The position numbers were made by a program, and so were the translations under genes. This document shows positions 34,621 through 48,122 of a DNA stretch of 64,000 nt, piece by piece. Within the stretch, counting starts at the first letter, position 1. Every line of letters starts with the position of its first letter. Source of the stretch: Marsupella aquatica. Its lineage: Eukaryota; Marchantiophyta. Location of the stretch: contig OZ316897.1 of NCBI GenBank assembly GCA_973895155.1, forward strand, positions 22,010,001-22,074,000. The letters run 5' to 3'. The notes under the pieces were generated by a model. It had not been told where the DNA came from. It saw nothing but the letters and a program-made list of their open reading frames with translations, and ran no database searches.

Positions 34621-37600
34621 AGTGAGATCTGCCTCATTGCACCCTCCACCGAGAGGTTGGTCACCATGGCTGAACAAAGTGGAGGGGGGTTCGTCACCAT
34701 TTCTGACCAGAGCTACACTGTGACTACAAGTATATGTGTTAAGGAAACAATTGATGAATCCAAACCATGTTTTAGACATGTTGGATATATAGCATGTTCA
34801 TCCTGGAACATGCCTCTATTTTTGTCTTGTAGTGATATGTAATTCATTAGACTTATTTTATGATAAAAGAAGTAGATACATGTAAACTATATGCCAACAA
34901 ATTAATATGTGTTAATTAAGAGTAAGTGACATCAAAGATTGAGTGACACCTTTCACATGCCAAATAAGCACATTATGACCAAGAAAGTACTAAGGTACTA
35001 AAGAGTTGGGCACATACAGTAGTACAGATTTGCACTTGCTTCTAGATAGGGACAATCAACTCAATTAAAACCATAAATTTTGCAAAGGAAACCATGAGGG
35101 GGAACTTAATACACATGATGTGCACATTGTTCAAATTCATTTGTCTCACTCTCATGAGAAAAAAGCTAAGTAGTGATTGAAAAGGAAAAATTTAACATTT
35201 AGGAGGGGAGCCAAATATATTCGAAATACTCTAAATTCACTAAAATTAAAAGTGTTCTAAAAGTTAATTCAAAATCAAATTAATACAAATGATTCACCTT
35301 GTTAAGGCACATTAAAATTCAAATATTGAACACAAAATATGAGTAAGACAAAATCTAAAAGATGGATTCACCATTATAGCAGTTTCATTGATGAATCCAA
35401 ACCATGTTTTAGAGATGTTGGACAGTTACTACCCATACATAAGGTGGAAGTGTTGACTTGTCCCTTTTTTAACATTCCATTCACTTCTTACCACCAAGGT
35501 TCCAATTTGCTACTCAATCAGTATGGAATGACAGTTTCTAGTGAATTTGGATCCTACGGGTAACCCATAACTCTTGATCAAATAGGCAATTATGGTTTAA
35601 GAAGACAGTTGTACTGCTTGACAGATCAAAATCATGTTTTAGACATGTTCAATATCATTTTCTAATTATTCTCCATCTGGTCTGCCTCCCTACACCCTCC
35701 ATAAGTGCTAAACTTAGGTTGTACTGTGTCTGAGTTTCATATTCTCCTCCTTTTATGAAGAGTGCTCTACCTCACTACACCCTCCATAATTCCAAAGTTG
35801 GTTCTGCTATGAGGTCCATCGTTCTCCTCCTTTTTATGAAGAGTTCATCTGCCCTACCTTAGTGCACCCTCCACAAAGGGGATCCGTCACCATGGCAGAA
35901 CTAAGTTAACCTGCTACTAGTTGTGTCAAAACGATGGTTATGACCCTCCACCTAGGGGGCGGGCTAGGGGATAGGTCACCATGGCAGATCAATGTTACTA
36001 ACTCTGAAAGCTACACAGCTAGTACTTGTGTTAAGAAGATGGTTGTGTGACTTTGAGAATTAAACCCTTTCACTGCCCACCCCTTCTCCTAAGAAGAAAG
36101 TAAGAGAAAAACAATAGGATCAAATGGGCCCTCTCTAGATAAAAACAAAGGAATTAAAATGTCCTCTCGTCTGTTTCTGTCCCAATGTATGATATTTTCC
36201 TTTCCCCATGGTAAGTATCAATCATCATGAGACCTTACTTTACTGTGCATACATTGTAAAGTACAGTAATATCATCTAAACATAAATTTTGGGGCTTTAG
36301 TTTTTACCCCTTCTCACAATAAGTGAACCATGTGCCACATGCTATCAGACAATACAGAGTAGACAAGACAAAGTTTAGTAAGTAACATAAAACAGACCCC
36401 ACCATGGGGCCCTTTTTGGGCATGTGTCCAAACAATTGAACAAAATTCAGCCCATAATTGCAAAATTGGATAGTATAATTGTAAGGCTCATCATTGTCTA
36501 CATTTTGACACTGCTACAATGGCCAGTCCACCTTTCAATGTTTTGCCTCACTAATAATTTTTGTTATATCTTTTTGTTTCAATGTGCCATCACAAGGTGC
36601 AACACTTGTATGATTAGATTTTAAATTACTTGGCACCCCTCTATATGTTGTTCATCTTGCTATACTAGAGATCTCCTTTCCCACTACATTTAGTTAACAG
36701 TGCATTCACCATCCTTAGCACGTTTTATGACATTTCTGCCAATTCTAGTGAATGTGAGAGATAATTGATGCTTTGAGATGTAAAGTTCTCCTCATAGTTT
36801 TTTTTTTTTGCTTATGTTTTTAATTGTCATTACCTAAGGCAAGGGAAAATCTTCTTTTGATTGATTCCAGTATCACCAGGGAAAATGAGACCTTATGTGC
36901 ACAACTTTCCAAGACTTGTGCATTTTCCTGATCTATATGTGAAATGTTTTGGTAAGTGTTGTGGTGTACTTCTCCCACTCAATTCTATCATGTAAAATAC
37001 TATACTATGTAATAGTCATTTACACATCACTACAAGACAAAAAATAATAAAGCTTGTCCCAGGATGACATGGTACATGCAAAATCAGGTTGTACTGCAAG
37101 GCCAATCATTCTTTACATTTATGAAAAGTCTCTACCTCATTTCACCCTCTACTGTATAGGAGTAAAATTGCATTGGGTAGTATGAGAGGGATGTTCTTTC
37201 TATGAAATGTAAGCTTGGATCGATGGGCACAAAGGTTTGATGTGATGGCCATGGACACTAATTAACAAAATGAAAAAGAAACATGCATTTGGCGGTTTAG
37301 AGGAGGATTCTGAGTGGATTCCTCTGGTATTCATCCATGCAATTTACTGCTAATGGGTCAAATTAGTTTGTGTACTCCCTACTTGTGCATGCTTTAATGC
37401 TTGTAAGGCTAATACATGTTCTCCTGTATTGGAAATTTTTAATTTTAAAAATAATGCTAGTTTCACTTCAAAATCTATGCTAATTTACATCAAAATGGGA
37501 GAAACATAAATAATTATGAAAAAATTGTATATTGAGAAAACACAATAGTTTAGAGTGTTTGTGAAATATCAAAATAATTTTGTGAAGCAAACTTAAGAAT

Positions 37601-40600
37601 GTTTGGCACATTTTGATGTAAACATTGATTTTGAAGTGTATGCATTATTTAAAAAAATAAACCCCAAAAGAGATTAAATTGAGTTGTATGACAGGGTAAC
37701 AATTAGAATCCCAAAAGAACAACCAACAACAGAACATTGTAGTTGATAGAATAAGTAAAAATTATTCTTTTTTTGTCCCCTTCTTTCCCGCCCTCTTTGA
37801 TATAATTTGACATGTTAATTTCCAATTTTTAAAGTTTTTACCATAGATCTTATGCCTAATTTATAGTTGTTGTTGGCATCACAATAAACAATTTGTGTTT
37901 GTTTGTTGCCTAGTTGTGTTTGGCAAAAATGATGCTCCAATAATACCAACAAGGTGGCCTAAAGAGTAGCACATACATCCCTAAACTCTCATACTACTGT
38001 GGCACATGAAGTTTAAATGAATGGTTCCTGCCTTTGTATTTTCTAATGTCTGTCTGTCTTGCTGGAATTTTCTACACCATTCATGCAAAACAAACCCTAC
38101 AACAATGCCTGACTATTAGGCATCAATCTATTCAATCAACAAAAATAAAAAAATTTCATTAAATTAGTGGCTAACCATATTAAACTAAAGCTTAACAAAA
38201 ATGGAAAGTATTAGTAGTTTAAGCTTAATTATGCCTCAACCAAATGACAAATTTATTTCTCTTTCCTTGGCACTTCAACGTCCTCCTTGTTTTCTTTCTT
38301 TCTTTCATCCTCTATTTTTTTGTTGGTTTGATTCCCTCAATCTCTTTCTCTGTCGTCTTTGTCATCTGATTGTTTGATGAGTGTCATCAAAAAGTTTTGG
38401 GCCAACTTTTGTCTTCAGACTGTTTAAGAAATAGGCCACCCGAGCTAGATACAAGAAAGAAAATTCTCAACCCAAATGGACTTTAGACAACAAAACTATG
38501 GCTAGGAAACTTTCATGATGAATCTTAGGATGTTGAAGTGCCACAATAGCACAAAGACAACATCGTGGAAACCAAAGAAAAAGTAATTGACCAACCTACA
38601 GTACAATATCACTACTTTAATGTAAACATTGTTGCCATTAATGATCAAAGTTAAATGTCATTTGTCCATTTAAGAATTTAAAAAAGCAAGTCTATGGTAC
38701 TCTCTAAGATTGGGAGGGAGGTCATCACTCACTCAAGCTATTGTAAATTTATAGCTCTCTCTCTCTCTCTCTCTGATTGTAATTCATCTCTCTTCTACCC
38801 ATAACCAGTGTCCTTCTTGAAGTCACCGTGCGTATTCCTCAATATGAGAGCGATCGTCAAATGACATGAGGAGTCTGAATGTGAAGATAATTTACATGGG
38901 AATTTGCAGGGCCTGCCAGCCAGCTCTTAAACCAATGGAATTCTAATTCCAGGTAGGTCCACTTTTATTGTCCGAATGATAGAAAACAAACTAAGTTGAT
39001 GACCGATACTTGAAGCCCATTTATTAGGTTACTTGAGAGGTTACTAACACGAGATGCTTGTGGCTTATACATGTAGGTCATCCATGGGTTGGAGAACTCT
39101 CATCTGCTTCTTTGGGCATCAAGAGGAGTTAAAATTTCAGGACCTTTTTAGGTTTTGGTGATGTTCTGATTCTATGGAAGAGAGAACATTATCATATTCA
39201 CTTCCATAGAATCGGAACATCACGTGCAATGAAGAATATGATAGTTTTATTGGTTTGAAGGGAAGACTTGGAAAATTTTGTGAAAGAACTTTAAAGTCTT
39301 TTAAATCCAATTTGGAGTCTTGTAAGTACACTAGGCTGCAAACATGTTGGGGGTGGGGGGGGGGGGGTTATTTTCATGGCAAAATGGTCTTGTCTTGTTT
39401 GTCTACATCAATGCTGATGTCACGTGTTTGCGTGCTAGAGAATTTGCAAGAGACTCCTAATGGAGGTCCATAATGACATGCACTTTTTCTTGACGTGACC
39501 TTTGTGCACTGTTGTCCATTGTCCGCTTGTTAGTAAATGATTAATCAAATGCATCATTCAATCAAATCTAATGACTAGAGTTAGATTTTCTTTTTAAGTA
39601 AATAAATTTAATATACCCATCAATATAGAGAAAATATTAATTACAATTTCAAAATAAACTTCAATCCTACAATTACAACATCTAGGTTGCCATTTGCTGT
39701 TGGGCATGCTACTTTTTAATTTTACTTAATATTTATGATTCCTACTTAGGTCTAACCATTGATGGGAAAACCAACACAACACAACTAGCAAGCACATGCA
39801 CACACTGACACAAGATATACATGGTTCACCTTCTTCAAGGCTACGTCCACGAAATGGTAGAGCTTTATTAAGCTTTGGCCACCATGGCTACACAAAGCCT
39901 CTTGGTACAAGCTCTCCTCCAGCCTAGCACCTAACTAGTTCCCTAAACAATGAGCATGAGTCTCCTAAAGGAGCTCCTAGCCCCACTATATGCTAGATAC
40001 AAGAGTCGTGGTTAATCCAAGACTATACTTAACCCGAACAACCAGTTTGGGTGATGTTGCAAAAACCCTAAACCCTAAATGCTCTGGTGATTCAATTTGA
40101 TCATTGACAAATTTTTTGATACAACTGAACTTCAATACCAGCATTCCAGATGACAAAACGCTTCAATAGAACTTTTATTTCTTCATAACATAGCCCAAAA
40201 TTCAACAAACTGATACAATTTTCACCCTTGTTTGTGGACCCCTGTTCTAATGTTTGGGAGTAAATTAATCTCCCACAAGGGTCATTGACGCACTTTTTGC
40301 ACATTTGTCCTAAACAATGTTATCTTTGTCTCACCATAGATGTACATTGAGCAAAACCCCTTTGTACCTTATTACAGAGGCCTCAATGTCAATTGGTTTC
40401 ACTTCAAGCCAAACATTTTCAACAACCAATGAGATGAGCTCACAGTCCAGCTCATGTATTGACTCTGCAGAGGACTCTGCAGACAAGAGACTTGGTCTGA
40501 AAACTACTTATATTGATCATATTTTTGTTGGGCCATTGTTAGCAATTGAATGAGAATTTTTGGTACAATGTTTATTAAACCTAAACCTAACTTGCAAATC

Positions 40601-41150
40601 TAATTGCGCCCCCCCTCTTCCTGTAACCTTCCTCACAAAGATTGGCAATTAAAAGTGCACAACTGTCACAGTTAAAGTATCATCGATTTGAAATGCACAA
40701 GGGAACTGAACTTTGTTAGCAAATGATTGACCAGATGCATCGATCAATAAGATCAAATGCCTGACTAGAGTTAATCATTGTTGTTTCTTTATAGGGGTTC
40801 TTTATATATCTGACATATATACACAAAATTTACTTATTAATTATAATTTGCAAGACAATAAACAAAATAGTTAGAAGAGGGTATTTCTTTGCCTCAACTC
40901 TATCACTCTGTATGTTAATTTCAATTTTGTTGTATGGTTCCCTGGACTAACCCTTTTCTCACATGGTGATAAACCCAAACAATTGTATTAAGTTGTTTAT
41001 CACTGCAAACTTGATTGTCATTTGTGTTTGTGATGGAAAATAATGCTTACATTGCGCAACCATAGGCCACAAAAACAACAAACATGTCATGGGGGTCTGT
41101 AAGTAGACCCTTAATTAAACTGACCATTTCAATGCGTACTGATGAGATCA
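34621..41150. other. AT-rich region of 6.5 kb without recognised genes
   Basis: Decayed copies of the CTGCCTC-ACTGCACCCTCCATAA segment occur near 34628, 35684, 35768, 35850 and 37125, so the left part is derived from the neighbouring array. GATGAATCCAAACCATGTTTTAGA occurs in near-identical form near 34753 and 35389. A CT dinucleotide run lies at about 38755-38774 and a G run at about 39351-39367. No open frame with a domain, no tRNA-like structure seen. Confidence 0.5.
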
Positions 41151-41159
41151 TGAGTTATT

Positions 41160-41690
41160 ATAATTTTGAGCTTTCCAATGAGCTTGACATTGAGACATTT
41201 TATCAAGTACTAAGGAAGTCAAAAATTTGTCTAGCTTTTCAATGAACTCAACATTTGCAAATTTTTTGAAATGCTAAGGAGACCATGAAATTCTGAATTT
41301 TTCTAGCTTTCCAATAAACTTATGTCAATTGCAACAGATTTGTCAAATACAAACTTAAGAAGCTCATGTGTTTGTGATTTCTTCAGTGACTCATGTTAAC
41401 AAATTTTGTCAAATACTAAACCTCGTTCTAAACAGTTCATGAATTTTTCATTTTTCTCTAGGCAGCTTCCAAAGAGCCTAACATTTGATAATTTTGTCAA
41501 CCACTAGAAAGATGATGAGTTACTAAATTTCTCTAGCTTTACAATAAACCTCACATTGACAAATTTTGTCAAGTATGAAGGAGATCCATCATGAGATTTT
41601 ATTCACTCTTGCTTTGCAATGAGCCTCACATTGGTAGATGTTGTCACCTATTAAAGAGATAATTAATTTTTGAATTACTTAAGCATTCTA
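41160..41690 (+). repeat. Degenerate tandem repeat, about 60-75 bp
   Basis: The sequence CTAGCTTT.CAATGA.CTCA followed by ACATTG.CAAATTTTGTCAA.TACTAA recurs about seven times with heavy divergence. It ends where the duplicated B3 segment begins. Confidence 0.6.
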
Positions 41691-42199
41691 ATGAACCTAA
41701 CAGTGTTAACTAACAGGGATCATGCATTTATGAACATTAAAAAATACTAAGAATATTAGTTATTCTGTTTTAAAATATGGAGACCATTCAAGGGGTTCTA
41801 TTTTATATATTCATATTAGTTGGTTTCTCTATAAACTTAAATATTTTGATGTAAAATATTAATATATTGTTGGCAAAATCAAATTGGTTGTTTTATTTTA
41901 TTCATTTGTTTGTTGTTTGAATTACTGTTTTATGTTTTGATTTCTTCATAGTTCACTTGTTGGGTTGATCTGTTTTTTGTCTCCCTAGAATAATAGTGTT
42001 TATTTCCTGTTAATAAATATCATTATTTTTTTTCATGATCAAATGTGTCAAGATAACCACAACTTGGTGTTTAATTTGTTGAAAAACACTTCACATGAGA
42101 ATTCATAATTACCCATGAGTCAGATAATAATAAAAGTATACATACACTATGCTTAGCCACATTCATATATAATTATTTGGTCTCTCACATTACCTACCA

Positions 42200-43100
42200 A
42201 AAAAACCATTGACAGGGATCACAGGCCAGTAATATCTGTCACCATTTAATCAATTGCTACTTTAATTAAGTAATATATTATTCAGGCAGTTGTTGATATC
42301 CACCCACCAATGAAAACCATTAACATGGATCACAGGCCAATAATCTGTCACTATTTAATCAATTGTTAGTCAATCTTTACTCAAATTAACTATCACATTA
42401 TTCAGGCAATTGTTTATGTCCACCATACAAGAGTCTTAACATGTAGCTTACTTGTCACTCTGTTTGGCCACATTTACACTTGGTGTCTGACCTTACCTAC
42501 CAGTGAAAAACCTAAACAAGTATCACAGACCAAGAATCTGAAACCATTTAAATCAATTATCAGTTTGCCATTACTCATGGAAATATTCAAAATTACTACA
42601 TTGTCAGGCAATTGTTCACATCTACCATACAATAAGCTTAGCATATAGTTTACTTGTCACTATAGTTCTTTATCACATTAATCCTTGATCTCTGACCTTT
42701 CCCACCAATGAGAATCCTTTAACAAGGATCACAGACCAGTAAATCTGTCAACATCTAATCAATCATTAGTCAGTCATTACTCAAATTAACTACCACATTA
42801 TTCAGGCATTTGTTGATATCCACGCACTAGACTTAACATGTAGCTTTATTACTTGTCATCTGCCTGGCCTCATTTATACTTGGGCTTGGACGGACCAATG
42901 ACAAACCTTTAACAAGGATCAGAGAGCAGTAATTTGCTAGGAATTGATCAGTTATTAGTCAGTCATTACTAGAAATTACCATTTGCTGACCAATAAGAAC
43001 CCTTCAAATGTATCACAGAGCAGTAATCTGTTACCAATTGATCAGTTATTAGTCAGTCATTACTCAAAATTACTACCTTAATTTGGCGATTGCTGATGTA
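42200..43100 (+). repeat. Degenerate array upstream of B3 copy A
   Basis: ATCACAGGCCAGTAATCTGTC, then ATCAATTG.TAGTCA, ATTACTCAAATTA and ATTATTCAGGCAATTGTT recur roughly every 120-200 bp, about six times. The same array precedes copy B at 46620-47520. Confidence 0.75.
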
Positions 43101-44015
43101 TACCATATGGTTTAGTTCATGTAGTCTATCTTCAGTGAGACATGATTTGGCTCCATAATCCATTATTTAAGACAACCTTCACCTTCCACAGTCTCACTTC
43201 ATTTCAGCACAGTACTCTTTTCGTACCTCGAAGAATAAGAGTTTACTTAGCTGCAAAGCGGGATCCTCATTACAGATCTAAGTATCGAGTTTTCTTACTT
43301 TCCTGAAGAGTTACGTGGTTATTGAGACCGTTGTGCAACAGAGGTATCACACCTAAACTTAGATTATTCTCTATAAGTTTCATTAGAATTGCGTTTACTA
43401 TTCATTTGTTTTCATGGAAGAATTTTCTACATGGTATGTAAATATGTGATCTCGTTATTCTCCAAGTTCATCTTTGTGTGTTATAATCGGGATGACAATT
43501 ATAGCGCTCAAACTTTTTGCCAGCATCGATCTTAGTTACATATATTAGTATCTTAAAAGCAGGGATCTCTATAAGTTCCATTAGAATTGCGTCCACTATT
43601 CATTTGCTTTCATGGAAGAAATTTCCGTAGTGCAACAGAGGTATCACACCTAAACATAGATTATTCTCTATAAGTTCCATTAGAATTGCGTCCACTATTC
43701 ATTTGCTTTCATGGAAGAAATTTCTGCATTATGTAGTTAGGTGATCTCGTTATTCTTCAAGTTCATCTTTGTGTGTTATAATTGATGAAAAGTATAGCGC
43801 TCAAACTTTTTGCCAGCATCGACCTTAGGTACATATATTAGTATCTTAATAGCACGGATCGTAGCTAGCTACATACACATGTAATGCTCAGTTGAAGAGT
43901 GTCCATTTCTGATGTAAGTGGTTTTCCTGCACCTTTTGGATGACAACACTACACTAAGAAATGCAAAAATAACGACCTGTGTTTGGTTTTGAAACGTCTG
44001 CGCGCCTCTGTGATC

Positions 44016-45515
44016 ATGGATCATTCCGTCGTTGGTTATGACCAGAATGGTCAGGAAGATTCCCATGTCGACAATGGAAACGTGACCAGTTCAGGCATTT
44101 CACCGTTGCTAGACAATCCTACAGGGAAGTCGACAGTGCGGCAGGCTCAACAGGGCCAGAATTTGATATTCGATACCAGTGGAATTACATCCAGTTCCGC
44201 TCCTGAGCTCAGCCACGAGCCCGCCCTTAAAATACCCGTTCAAAGAGGGATTGTTGTCGATGAGGAAACCCCGTTCCAAATTCGGTTTGGTGAGTCGTTC
44301 AGAGAATTCTTCGACGCAATCGGGGACCCAATACGCGAAGATATGCCAGGGGATAAGCTTTCTGTGATGGAGGGAGTTGATGCAGAGGTCTCAGATTCAT
44401 CTCCCTCAACCTTCGGTCCTCTTAGTGTTGCTGACTACAACATCTCCACAGCTGAAGTGAAGGATGGAATCCTCGTGATTATGGATTCAGAGACTCCACA
44501 TTCACGTCCTTCAGTCTCAACTAGTACAAGTTACTCTTTGAGCGGCGCGGTGTACTACCAACAACTGCAAGGGTTTTTAAGTGATATTCAAGTTGGTGAT
44601 CATGTCCGGCAGCAGTACGATCTACTACACCTGATTCCAGCTAAAATCTCATCACCTGCAGTTCCAGAAGTTATCAGCGAACCATCTGCCTTCAACCAGG
44701 GTGACTCGCAGCAATTCATAGCAACTACTAACGAGCCGGGTTGGATCGGTGCAACGCAAAGTCCAGTCGGTCAATTTGCCGGAGGGAGCGGAAACCTTCC
44801 CATAGAGCGCTTGCTCGTTGAGAAGCTGTTAACAAACGCAGATGTCGGGACTAAGGTCCCCGGGGTGTTACTGCATAAAAAAGATGCTGAAATGAATATT
44901 CGCCCCGTTTCCAAGCAACTGCCATTGACTTTGCATGATGGAGCGGAAGCAGGAAAGATATGGAGCATGAGATTGACCACCATCACGACCGCTGATTATT
45001 TAACACAATACAGATTGGAGGACTCTCTCACGTACATCAACCACTATGAATTGAAAGCAGGTGACTTGCTGCAGATTTATAACGAAGAGCCAGGGAATCG
45101 GCATATCCTGAGATTTGAAAAACCAATGATTCAATACATGCCAGCCTCGTTGGGAAACGATGCTGCCACCGCAGCCTGGAGACAGATCATTCGAAAGAAG
45201 CTGACCAAAACGGATGAAAAAGCAGGAATGAAATCTTGTGGATCAATAGGTCTCGGGAAGAAAGACGTCAGTACTCATTTTCCCCCTGTGGCAGACAAGG
45301 AAGGTTACTCAGTCAGTTTTACTGACTGGCAGGCCAATCGCGTGTGGACGATGAGGTTGGAGTTTAAGTCTGAGGTGATCGCCAAAAGGCGATACATGCT
45401 ACGAAATATACGTGAGTTTTTGGTGTGGCATTCTCTACGAGCACGGGACGTGCTTGAAATTTGGAAAAATGATTCATCGCCTGCAGCTTACGCACTGGCA
45501 GTGCGCAGAAACTGA
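44016..45515 (+). CDS. Double B3-domain protein (complete copy)
   Basis: B3 domains are plant DNA-binding domains found in ABI3/LEC2/VAL, ARF and REM transcription factors. From ATG at 44016 (MDHSVVG) the single-exon frame gives 499 residues. The first half is acidic, Ser/Pro-rich and unrecognised. B3 domain 1 spans about 262-370: VEKLLTNADVGTKVPGVLLHK, then GKIWSMRLTT, HYELKAGDLLQIY and HILRFEKP. Domain 2 spans about 391-499: KKLTKTDEKAG, THFPPVADKEGYSVSF, NRVWTMRLEFKS, RRYMLRNIREFLVWHSLRARD and YALAVRRN. The layout follows the ABI3/LEC2-type B3, but the usual RFWPNNKSRMY contact segment is not kept, so sequence specificity may differ. Copy B has an upstream in-frame ATG (MQNNDLC) that copy A has lost through an extra A near 43970. 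Confidence 0.8.
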   Translation: MDHSVVGYDQNGQEDSHVDNGNVTSSGISPLLDNPTGKSTVRQAQQGQNLIFDTSGITSSSAPELSHEPALKIPVQRGIVVDEETPFQIRFGESFREFFDAIGDPIREDMPGDKLSVMEGVDAEVSDSSPSTFGPLSVADYNISTAEVKDGILVIMDSETPHSRPSVSTSTSYSLSGAVYYQQLQGFLSDIQVGDHVRQQYDLLHLIPAKISSPAVPEVISEPSAFNQGDSQQFIATTNEPGWIGATQSPVGQFAGGSGNLPIERLLVEKLLTNADVGTKVPGVLLHKKDAEMNIRPVSKQLPLTLHDGAEAGKIWSMRLTTITTADYLTQYRLEDSLTYINHYELKAGDLLQIYNEEPGNRHILRFEKPMIQYMPASLGNDAATAAWRQIIRKKLTKTDEKAGMKSCGSIGLGKKDVSTHFPPVADKEGYSVSFTDWQANRVWTMRLEFKSEVIAKRRYMLRNIREFLVWHSLRARDVLEIWKNDSSPAAYALAVRRN

Positions 45516-46619
45516 CGTTCTAAGATTACCAATGGCTGAGGATCTTCAGGGTCTGCACCCACTTAAGACCTCTTGAAGCTTGTTCACGTCGTCCTAACGA
45601 TGAGAGTTCTGAGAGATAATGCTTCGAATCACTAGCTGAAGTCCTCATCTCCGAATCTTGACTACGATCACTCGATCAAAGTAGCTGTTTGAATTTTGCA
45701 ATTTTCACTCACACCTTTCCAATTTGTTGCAAGATAGTTTGGTGTACAGGTTTCAGTCTTATCGGAAAGTTCAGACCTTTCCAATTTGTTGCAAGATAGT
45801 TTAGTGTACAGGTTTCAGTCTTATCGGAAAGTTTAGAGCATTTGGAGTTATTGTTCGCTTTGGCAAAACTAAATCTTTTATGGGCAGCCTGCTCCTCTTT
45901 ATATAGGGAATGCTCTAACCAAGATTACTTTTCCCCGTTAACCATGGTGAAGTTTTCACTAACCCGGGTTAGTGCATGGTCGACCCTTGCTTATATGGTT
46001 CAGACCAAGTTACTCGTAGTTTGGACTTTTTTACGTTCCAAAAGTGAAACCCGATGCAGTATCGCTCCCTCCATTCTTGCGGCGATGCAATGTAGGCAAC
46101 TGATGTTTTTTTGATTTGTGGCCATGTTATTGGAGATTTTATTGCGGCTAAACTATCAGTCCGAAATCATGTTCAAAGTGTTAAATACTAATAGGGATCA
46201 TGCATTTATGAGCATAATGAAATACTAACAATATTGGTTATTTTGTTCTATAATATGGAGACCAACGGGTTCTATTTTTTACATTCATACTAGTATGTTT
46301 CTCTAAAAACTTACAAAACACAAAATTTGCATATATTTTCATGTAATATATTAATATATTGTTGACAAAATCAAATTGGTTGTTTTGTTTTATTCATTTG
46401 TTTGATTTTTGAATTCAACTGTTTTAATTTTCCTATAGTTCACTTGTTGGGTTCACTTGTTTTTTTGTCTCCCGTCAATTGAATTAGAATAATCGTGTTT
46501 GTTTCTTGTTAATAAACATAATTATTTCGTTGAAAAATACTTCACATGATGCGAATTCATAATTAACCATTATTTAGTCAAGCCGCATTCATATATATTT
46601 GGTCTCTCATATTACCTAC

Positions 46620-47520
46620 CAATAAAAACCATTAACAGGGATCACAGGCCAGTAATATCTGTCACCATTTAATCAATTGCTACTTTAATTAAGTAATATT
46701 TTATTCAGGCAGTTGTTGATATCCATCCACCAATGGAAACCACTAACATGGATCACAGGCCAATAATCTGTCACTATTTAATCAATAGTTAGTCAATATT
46801 TACTCAAATTAACCATCACATTATTCAGGCAATTGTTCATGTCCACCATACAAGAGACTTAACATGTAGCTTACTTGTCACTCTGCTTGGCCACATTTAC
46901 ACTTGGTGTCTGACCTTACCTACCAGTGAAAAAGCTTAACAAGTATCACAGACCAAGAATCTGAAACCATTTAAATCAATTATCAGTTTGCCATTACTCA
47001 TGTAAATATTCAAAATTACTACATCGTTAGGCGATTGTTCACATCTACCATACAATAATCTTAGCATAAAGTTTAATTGTCACTATAATTCTTTATCACA
47101 TTAATCCTTGGTCTCTGACCTTTCCCACCAATGAGAATCCTTTAACAAGGATCACAGCCAGTAAATCTGTCAACATCTAACCATTTATTAGTCAGTCATC
47201 ACTCAAATTAACTACCACATTATTCAGGCAATTGTTGATATCCACGCACTAGACTTAACATGTAGCTTTATTACTTGTCATCTGCCTGGCCTCATTTATA
47301 CTTGGGCTTGGACGGACCAATGACAAACCTTTAACAAGGATCAGAGAGCAGTAATTTGCTAGGAATTGATCAGTTATTAGTCAGTCATTACTAGAAATTA
47401 CCATTAAAATTGTTTCAATTTTGCTGACCAATAAGAACCTATCAAAATGGATCAGAGAGCAGTAATCTGTTACCAATCGATCAGTTATTAGTCAGTCATT
47501 ACTCAAAATTATTACCTTAA
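46620..47520 (+). repeat. Degenerate array upstream of B3 copy B
   Basis: Same array as at 42200-43100, aligned unit by unit, with small differences such as loss or gain of single bases. Confidence 0.75.
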
Positions 47521-48122
47521 TTGGGCAATTGCTGACGTATACCATATTGTTTAGTTCATGTAGTCTATCTTCAGTGAGACATGATTTGGCTCCATAAATC
47601 ATTATTTAAGACAACCTTCACCTTCCACAGTCTCACTTCATTTCAGCACAGAACTCTTTTCGTACCTCGAAGAGTAAGAGTTTACTTAGCTGCAAAGCGG
47701 GATCCTCATTACAGATCTAAGTATCGAGTTTTCTTACTTTCCTGAAGAGTTACGTGGTTATTGAGACCGTAGTGCAACAGAGGTATCAGACCTAAACATA
47801 GATTATTCTCTGACTATAAGTTTCATTAGAATTGCGTCCACTATTCATTTGCTTTCATGGAAGAATTTTCTGCATGGTATGTAAATAGGTGATCTCGTTA
47901 TTCTCCAAGTTCCTTTTTGTGTGTTATAATCGATGAAAATTATAGCGCTCAAACTTTTTGCCAGCATCGATCTTAGTTACATATATTAGTATCTTTATAG
48001 CACGGAACTTAGCTAGCTACATTCTGTACATGTAATGCTCAGTTGAAGAGTGTCCATTTCTGATGTAAGTGGTTTTCCTGCACCTTTTGGATGGCAACAC
48101 TACAGTAGTAATCTACGAAGAA

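Larger units (their letters stand above)
41702..45835 (+). repeat. Segmental duplication, copy A
   Basis: About 4.1 kb, starting at AACAGGGATCATGCATTTATGA and ending near the GCAAGATAGTTTAGTGTACAG motif, matches 46176-49625 in the same order and orientation. It carries the complete double-B3 gene. A 62-bp tandem duplication at 45714-45837 is present only in this copy, as are extra copies of ATAAGTTCCATTAGAATTGC near 43569 and 43671. Confidence 0.9.
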
